From Natronohydrobacter sp. (GTDB lineage: Bacteria > Pseudomonadota > Alphaproteobacteria > Rhodobacterales > Rhodobacteraceae), in the NCBI GenBank assembly GCA_007118445.1, contig SKRP01000341.1:1-9161 (forward strand): a stretch of DNA of 9,161 bases. The letters run 5' to 3'. The position numbers and the translations under genes were made by a program. This document shows positions 6,165 to 9,161 of the stretch, in pieces; positions within the stretch are counted from its first letter, which is position 1, and each line of letters opens with the position of its first letter. The notes beneath the pieces are model-generated. The model did no database searches and was not told where the DNA came from. It saw only the letters and a list, made by a program, of their open reading frames with translations.

Positions 6165-7726
6165 TGGCACGTATCCGGCTGGTGGCCGGTTTCCTGACTG
6201 TGGGCCTGTGGACGCTTCTGAGCCGCGTTTTCGGCTTTGCCCGCGATGTGATGATGGCCGCTTATCTGGGCGCGGGGCCAGTGACGGATGCGTTTTTCGT
6301 GGCCTTCTCGCTGCCCAACATGTTCCGGCGCTTCTTTGCTGAGGGCGCGTTCAACTTCGCCTTCGTGCCGATCTTCGCAAAGAAGCATGAATCCGGCGAG
6401 GATGCCGAGAGCTTCGCGCGCGACGCTTTCTGGGGGATGGCGGCGCTTTTGCTGGTGTTCTCCACCCTTGCCGTGATCGCGATGCCCTTTCTGGTCCTCG
6501 GCATGGCGGCGGGGTTTGCGCAGGATGAGCGGTTCGACATGGCCGTGCTCTTCGGGCGCGTGGCCTTTCCCTATATTTTCTTCATCTCGCTGGTGGCGCT
6601 TCTGTCGGGGATGCTGAACGCGGTCGGGCGTTTCACGGCGGCGGCAGCGGCCCCGGTCTTGCTGAATGTGGTTTTCGTCCTGGCCATGCTGCTGGCCGAT
6701 CGCGCGGGCTGGGATATGGGGCTGACATTGGCTTTCGCTGTGCCGGTCGCGGGTGTGGCGCAGCTGGCCGCGCTCTGGATCGCTGTGCGCCGCGCGGGCT
6801 TTGCGATGCGTTTTCGCTGGCCGCGCCTGACGCCCGAACTCAAACGGCTGGCGATCATCGCAGGGCCTGCCGTGCTGGCCGGGGGTGTGGTGCAGATCAA
6901 CCTGATCGTGGGGCGGCAGGTCGCGAGCTTCACCGAAAATGCCGTGTCCTGGCTGTCCTATGCCGACCGGCTCTATCAGTTGCCGCTGGGCGTGGTGGGG
7001 ATCGCCGTGGGCGTGGTGCTGCTGCCGGAACTTTCGCGCCGGTTGCGCGCGGGCGAGACCGAAGCGGGCCAGCACAGTTTCAACCGCGGGCTGGAGTTTT
7101 CGCTGTTTCTGACGCTGCCCTGCGCGGTGGCGCTGGTGGTGGCGGCAACGCCCATCGTCTCGGTCCTGTTTGCGCGCGGCGTCTGGACCGAGACCGATAC
7201 CTATTCCACGGCCCTCGCGCTCTCGGTCTATGGTCTGGGCCTGCCTGCCTTCGTGCTGCACAAGGTCTTGCAGCCGCTTTACTACGCGCGCCATGATACG
7301 AAACGGCCATTTCAATATGCGCTGGTGTCGATGGTCATCAATGCTGTGATCGCGGTCGGGCTGATGGGCACACTGGGCTTTGTCGCCGCTGCCTGGGCCA
7401 CGACGGCAGCAGGCTGGATCATGGTGTTCCAGCTCTGGTATGGCGCGCGGGGCATGGGGCAGGCCGCACAGCTTGACGCGCAACTCAAGCGCCGGATCTG
7501 GCGGATCGTGCTGGCCTCGCTTGCTTTCGGGGCGGTGCTTTACGGGCTGAACATGGTGCTGGCGGATATGCTGGTGCAATCGGGGCGGCGCTATATCGCG
7601 CTGACGATCCTGCTTCTGGGCGGTGGTGCGTTCTATCTGGGCTTTGGCCAGGTGATCGGCGCGTTCAGCCTGCCCGAATTGCGCGCCGCCGTGAAACGCT
7701 CACGCCCGGCGAAGCCGGGCGCGTAG
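6164..7726 (+). CDS. murJ: Lipid II flippase MurJ
   Basis: MurJ moves lipid II across the inner membrane for peptidoglycan assembly. The 520-residue protein is almost entirely hydrophobic segments, consistent with the family's 14 transmembrane helices. The N-terminal signature is intact: SRVFGFARD at residues 20-28, TDAFFVAF at 41-48 and LPNMFRRFFAEGAF at 50-63. By alignment with E. coli MurJ, Arg21, Arg27, Asp28, Asp42, Arg55 and Glu60 correspond to the essential Arg18, Arg24, Asp25, Asp39, Arg52 and Glu57. The central YADRLYQLPLGVVGIAVG at 266-283 matches the conserved helix 7/8 region with its Asp-Arg pair (268-269). The ATG overlaps the stop of the upstream small gene by one base, and AAGGA (6148-6152) lies 11 bases ahead. 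The last nine codons overlap the 3' end of the convergent rhomboid gene and contain a perfect hairpin. Confidence 0.97.
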   Translation: MARIRLVAGFLTVGLWTLLSRVFGFARDVMMAAYLGAGPVTDAFFVAFSLPNMFRRFFAEGAFNFAFVPIFAKKHESGEDAESFARDAFWGMAALLLVFSTLAVIAMPFLVLGMAAGFAQDERFDMAVLFGRVAFPYIFFISLVALLSGMLNAVGRFTAAAAAPVLLNVVFVLAMLLADRAGWDMGLTLAFAVPVAGVAQLAALWIAVRRAGFAMRFRWPRLTPELKRLAIIAGPAVLAGGVVQINLIVGRQVASFTENAVSWLSYADRLYQLPLGVVGIAVGVVLLPELSRRLRAGETEAGQHSFNRGLEFSLFLTLPCAVALVVAATPIVSVLFARGVWTETDTYSTALALSVYGLGLPAFVLHKVLQPLYYARHDTKRPFQYALVSMVINAVIAVGLMGTLGFVAAAWATTAAGWIMVFQLWYGARGMGQAAQLDAQLKRRIWRIVLASLAFGAVLYGLNMVLADMLVQSGRRYIALTILLLGGGAFYLGFGQVIGAFSLPELRAAVKRSRPAKPGA

Positions 7727-8359
7727 ACCGGGGCGCAGGATGCGGCCAAGCGCATAGCCTGCCAGACAGGCGGTCAGATCCGCGATCCAGTCCATGCCGC
7801 CACCGACCAGCGCCGCCAGTGCCAGCCGCCCCAGGATCAGCACAGCGACCAGCCCCAGCGCCTTTTGGCGGCTGAGAAACGCGCTCTCGCCATGCCAGAC
7901 CAGTCCCGCAAAACACCCCGCCAGCGCAAAGATCAGCGGGTAGCCCCCGATCAGCCATGCCTCTGGCGCAGCGACCAGCCCGAAGGCAAAGCCGCCGACC
8001 GCCTGTGACAGTGCAAGCACCACCAGCAGCCGCAGCGCGCCGATCCGTTCGGCACAGACCTTGCCCAGAGCGGCGGTGATGATCACGACAAGCGCGGCCT
8101 GCAGCGGTCCCTGATGCACCAGCCCGAAAGCAATGTAGCGCGCAAGATGCGGCAGGGGCGTCTGGCCGGTCTCGATCATCCAGCCCTGCAGGCCGGGATT
8201 GACCCCTGCCAGCACCAGCGCCTGCGCGCGCCAGCCCGCGCTGCCTGCCGCATTGACCAGCCCATGCGCCCCTGCCCAGAGGACCAGTTCGATCCCGGCA
8301 ATCGCCAGTGTCAGCAGCCAGACAGACCAGGGCAACGGGTTGAGGATGGGCTGATGCAT
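7700..8359 (-). CDS. Rhomboid-family membrane protein lacking catalytic residues
   Basis: This 219-residue protein has about six hydrophobic segments (roughly 12-30, 72-98, 108-130, 136-155, 166-187, 191-207), the core topology of bacterial rhomboids. The rhomboid landmarks can be placed: FGLVHQGPLQ in the second segment, IGGYPLIFALAG in the fourth, and DWIADLTACLAGYALG in the sixth. Aligned by eye to E. coli GlpG, the nucleophile Ser201 is Tyr140, the general base His254 is Asp194, and the oxyanion-hole residues His150 and Asn154 are Gln87 and Val91. Only the early His82 remains. The protein therefore should not be a serine protease, and automatic 'rhomboid protease' labels would mislead. 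It may act like iRhoms or derlins by binding membrane clients, but that is inference. AAGG (8371-8368) lies eight bases before the ATG. Its 3' end overlaps that of murJ by 27 bases. Confidence 0.85.
   Translation of the reverse strand: MHQPILNPLPWSVWLLTLAIAGIELVLWAGAHGLVNAAGSAGWRAQALVLAGVNPGLQGWMIETGQTPLPHLARYIAFGLVHQGPLQAALVVIITAALGKVCAERIGALRLLVVLALSQAVGGFAFGLVAAPEAWLIGGYPLIFALAGCFAGLVWHGESAFLSRQKALGLVAVLILGRLALAALVGGGMDWIADLTACLAGYALGRILRPGLRARLRRA
7703..7721. terminator. GC-rich hairpin in overlapping 3' ends, possible bidirectional terminator
   Basis: CGCCCGGC (7703-7710) and GCCGGGCG (7714-7721) form a perfect 8-bp stem with a GAA loop. The structure lies wholly inside the last codons of both murJ (plus) and the rhomboid gene (minus), and ends just before either stop. 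On neither strand is it followed by a T-run: plus continues GTAGACC, minus continues TGAGCGTTTC. It is therefore not a classical intrinsic terminator. It could pause polymerase or protect both mRNA 3' ends. Confidence 0.45.
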
Positions 8360-8373
8360 TTCCGGGGCCTTGG

Positions 8374-8402
8374 TTGACCTTCACGCGCCCCAAGGCTAAG
8401 CG
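8374..8402 (+). promoter_or_regulatory. Candidate sigma-70-type promoter for trpS
   Basis: TTGACC at 8374-8379 is followed after exactly 17 bases by TAAGCG at 8397-8402, about 35 bases before the trpS ATG. The -35 matches the consensus at five of six positions; the -10 is weaker. It lies in the 78-bp spacer between the divergent rhomboid gene and trpS. No leader peptide, T-box or attenuator-like structure is visible in this short leader. Confidence 0.5.
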
Positions 8403-8437
8403 AACGCAACCCCCATTTCCAGACGGGAAACTGCCCC

Positions 8438-9161
8438 ATGTCCGACGCGCCCTCCAAGACCTTCCCCAAGCGTATCTTTTCCGGCATCCAGCCTTCGGGC
8501 GGCTTGACGCTGGGCAATTATCTGGGCGCGCTCAAGCGTTTCGCGCAGGCGCAGGACAGTGGCGAAGAGACGATCTATTGCATGGTCGATCTGCACGCGA
8601 TCACGGTCTGGCAAGACCCCGAAAAGCTGCGCCATGCCACGCGCGAACTGGCCGCAGGCTTCATCGCGTCGGGCATCGACCCCAGACGCTCGATCCTGTT
8701 CAACCAGTCTCAGGTGCCTGCCCATGCGGAATTGGCGTGGATTTTCAACTGTGTGGCGCGGATGGGCTGGCTGCGGCGGATGACGCAGTTCAAGGACAAG
8801 GCCGGAAAACATGCCGAAGAGGCATCAGTGGGCCTCTTCGCTTATCCCAATCTGATGGCGGCCGATATTCTGGCCTATCAAGCGACCCATGTGCCAGTGG
8901 GCGAGGATCAGAAACAGCATCTGGAACTGACACGCGATATTGCGATAAAGTTCAATCATGATTTCGGGGTGGATTTTTTCCCGGTGGTGGAGCCGGTGAT
9001 CGAAGGGGCCGCAACCCGCGTCATGTCCCTGCGTGATGGCACCAAGAAAATGTCGAAATCCGATCCCTCAGATCAGTCGCGGATCAACCTGACCGATGAT
9101 GCGGATGCGATTGCGCAGAAAATCCGCAAGGCGCGCACGGACCCTGAACCGCTGCCCGAGG
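8438..9161 (+). CDS. trpS: Tryptophanyl-tRNA synthetase, N-terminal part (runs off right edge)
   Basis: TrpS charges tRNA-Trp with tryptophan in the cytosol. The frame is open for 241 codons to the window end, about 70% of the usual ~335-350 residues. The class I signatures are present: the HIGH-equivalent SGGLTLGNYLGA at residues 20-31, the tryptophan-site region MVDLHAITV at 49-57, MTQFKDKAGKHAEEASVGLF at 115-134, the ATP/tryptophan region VGEDQKQHLELTRDIA at 154-169, and KMSKSDPS at 204-211. Only the C-terminal anticodon-binding helical part lies outside. The ATG at 8438 is preceded by a weak GGGA (8425-8428) nine bases away. The start fits family N-termini, with a short polar extension before the KRIFSGIQPSG core. 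It diverges from the rhomboid gene and has a plausible promoter of its own. Confidence 0.96.
   Translation, partial: MSDAPSKTFPKRIFSGIQPSGGLTLGNYLGALKRFAQAQDSGEETIYCMVDLHAITVWQDPEKLRHATRELAAGFIASGIDPRRSILFNQSQVPAHAELAWIFNCVARMGWLRRMTQFKDKAGKHAEEASVGLFAYPNLMAADILAYQATHVPVGEDQKQHLELTRDIAIKFNHDFGVDFFPVVEPVIEGAATRVMSLRDGTKKMSKSDPSDQSRINLTDDADAIAQKIRKARTDPEPLPE

Noticed and set aside
6014..7579. A 521-codon open frame on the minus strand, antisense to murJ
   Set aside because: The product is His/Gln/Arg-rich low-complexity text with no family resemblance, opposite a complete MurJ with all expected motifs.
7700..8359. Calling the rhomboid-like protein an active intramembrane serine protease
   Set aside because: The Ser nucleophile, the His base and both oxyanion-hole positions are replaced, so protease activity is not supported.
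7665..8393. A longer 242-codon minus-strand frame over the rhomboid gene
   Set aside because: The product is Gly/Ala/Arg-rich without membrane segments, whereas the other frame (8359-7700) gives a clear six-segment rhomboid-like protein with a suitable ribosome binding site.

Overview
The window is GC-rich, gene-dense bacterial chromosome. Gene content, order and protein sequences fit an alphaproteobacterium of the Rhodobacterales (Rhodobacteraceae-like). This assignment is inferred from protein character only. I see no mobile element, CRISPR array, tRNA or rRNA, and no gene-free stretch longer than about 120 bases.

Layout. On the minus strand, reading from about 1797 down to 1, are rsmI (16S rRNA C1402 2'-O-methyltransferase), yraN (UPF0102 nuclease-fold protein, joined to rsmI by an ATGA overlap), and the 5' half of gshB (glutathione synthetase), which runs off the left edge. 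A 121-bp divergent spacer separates them from a plus-strand run at 1919-7726. That run holds a Tat/lipobox-type periplasmic lipoprotein resembling penicillin-binding protein activators, glnD (PII uridylyltransferase/uridylyl-removing enzyme), a small YdeI/OmdA-like helical protein, and murJ (lipid II flippase). glnD, the small gene and murJ are chained by two one-base TGATG stop/start overlaps. A rhomboid-family membrane protein lies on the minus strand (8359-7700), and its 3' end overlaps the 3' end of murJ. trpS (tryptophanyl-tRNA synthetase) starts divergently at 8438 and runs off the right edge.

How the genes fit together. The plus-strand group puts a peptidoglycan-synthesis activator candidate and the lipid II flippase on either side of the master nitrogen sensor GlnD, so cell-wall growth and nitrogen status may share transcription. 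The divergent rsmI / PBP-activator arrangement, with yraN nearby, echoes the yraL-yraM-yraN neighbourhood of enterobacteria.

Most of the window is conserved housekeeping DNA. Points worth a second look are: a rhomboid protein lacking every catalytic residue; a perfect GC-rich hairpin inside the overlapping 3' ends of murJ and the rhomboid gene; the uncharacterised small gene locked between glnD and murJ; and a C8 tract near the start of rsmI. I found no convincing wholly new multi-gene system.
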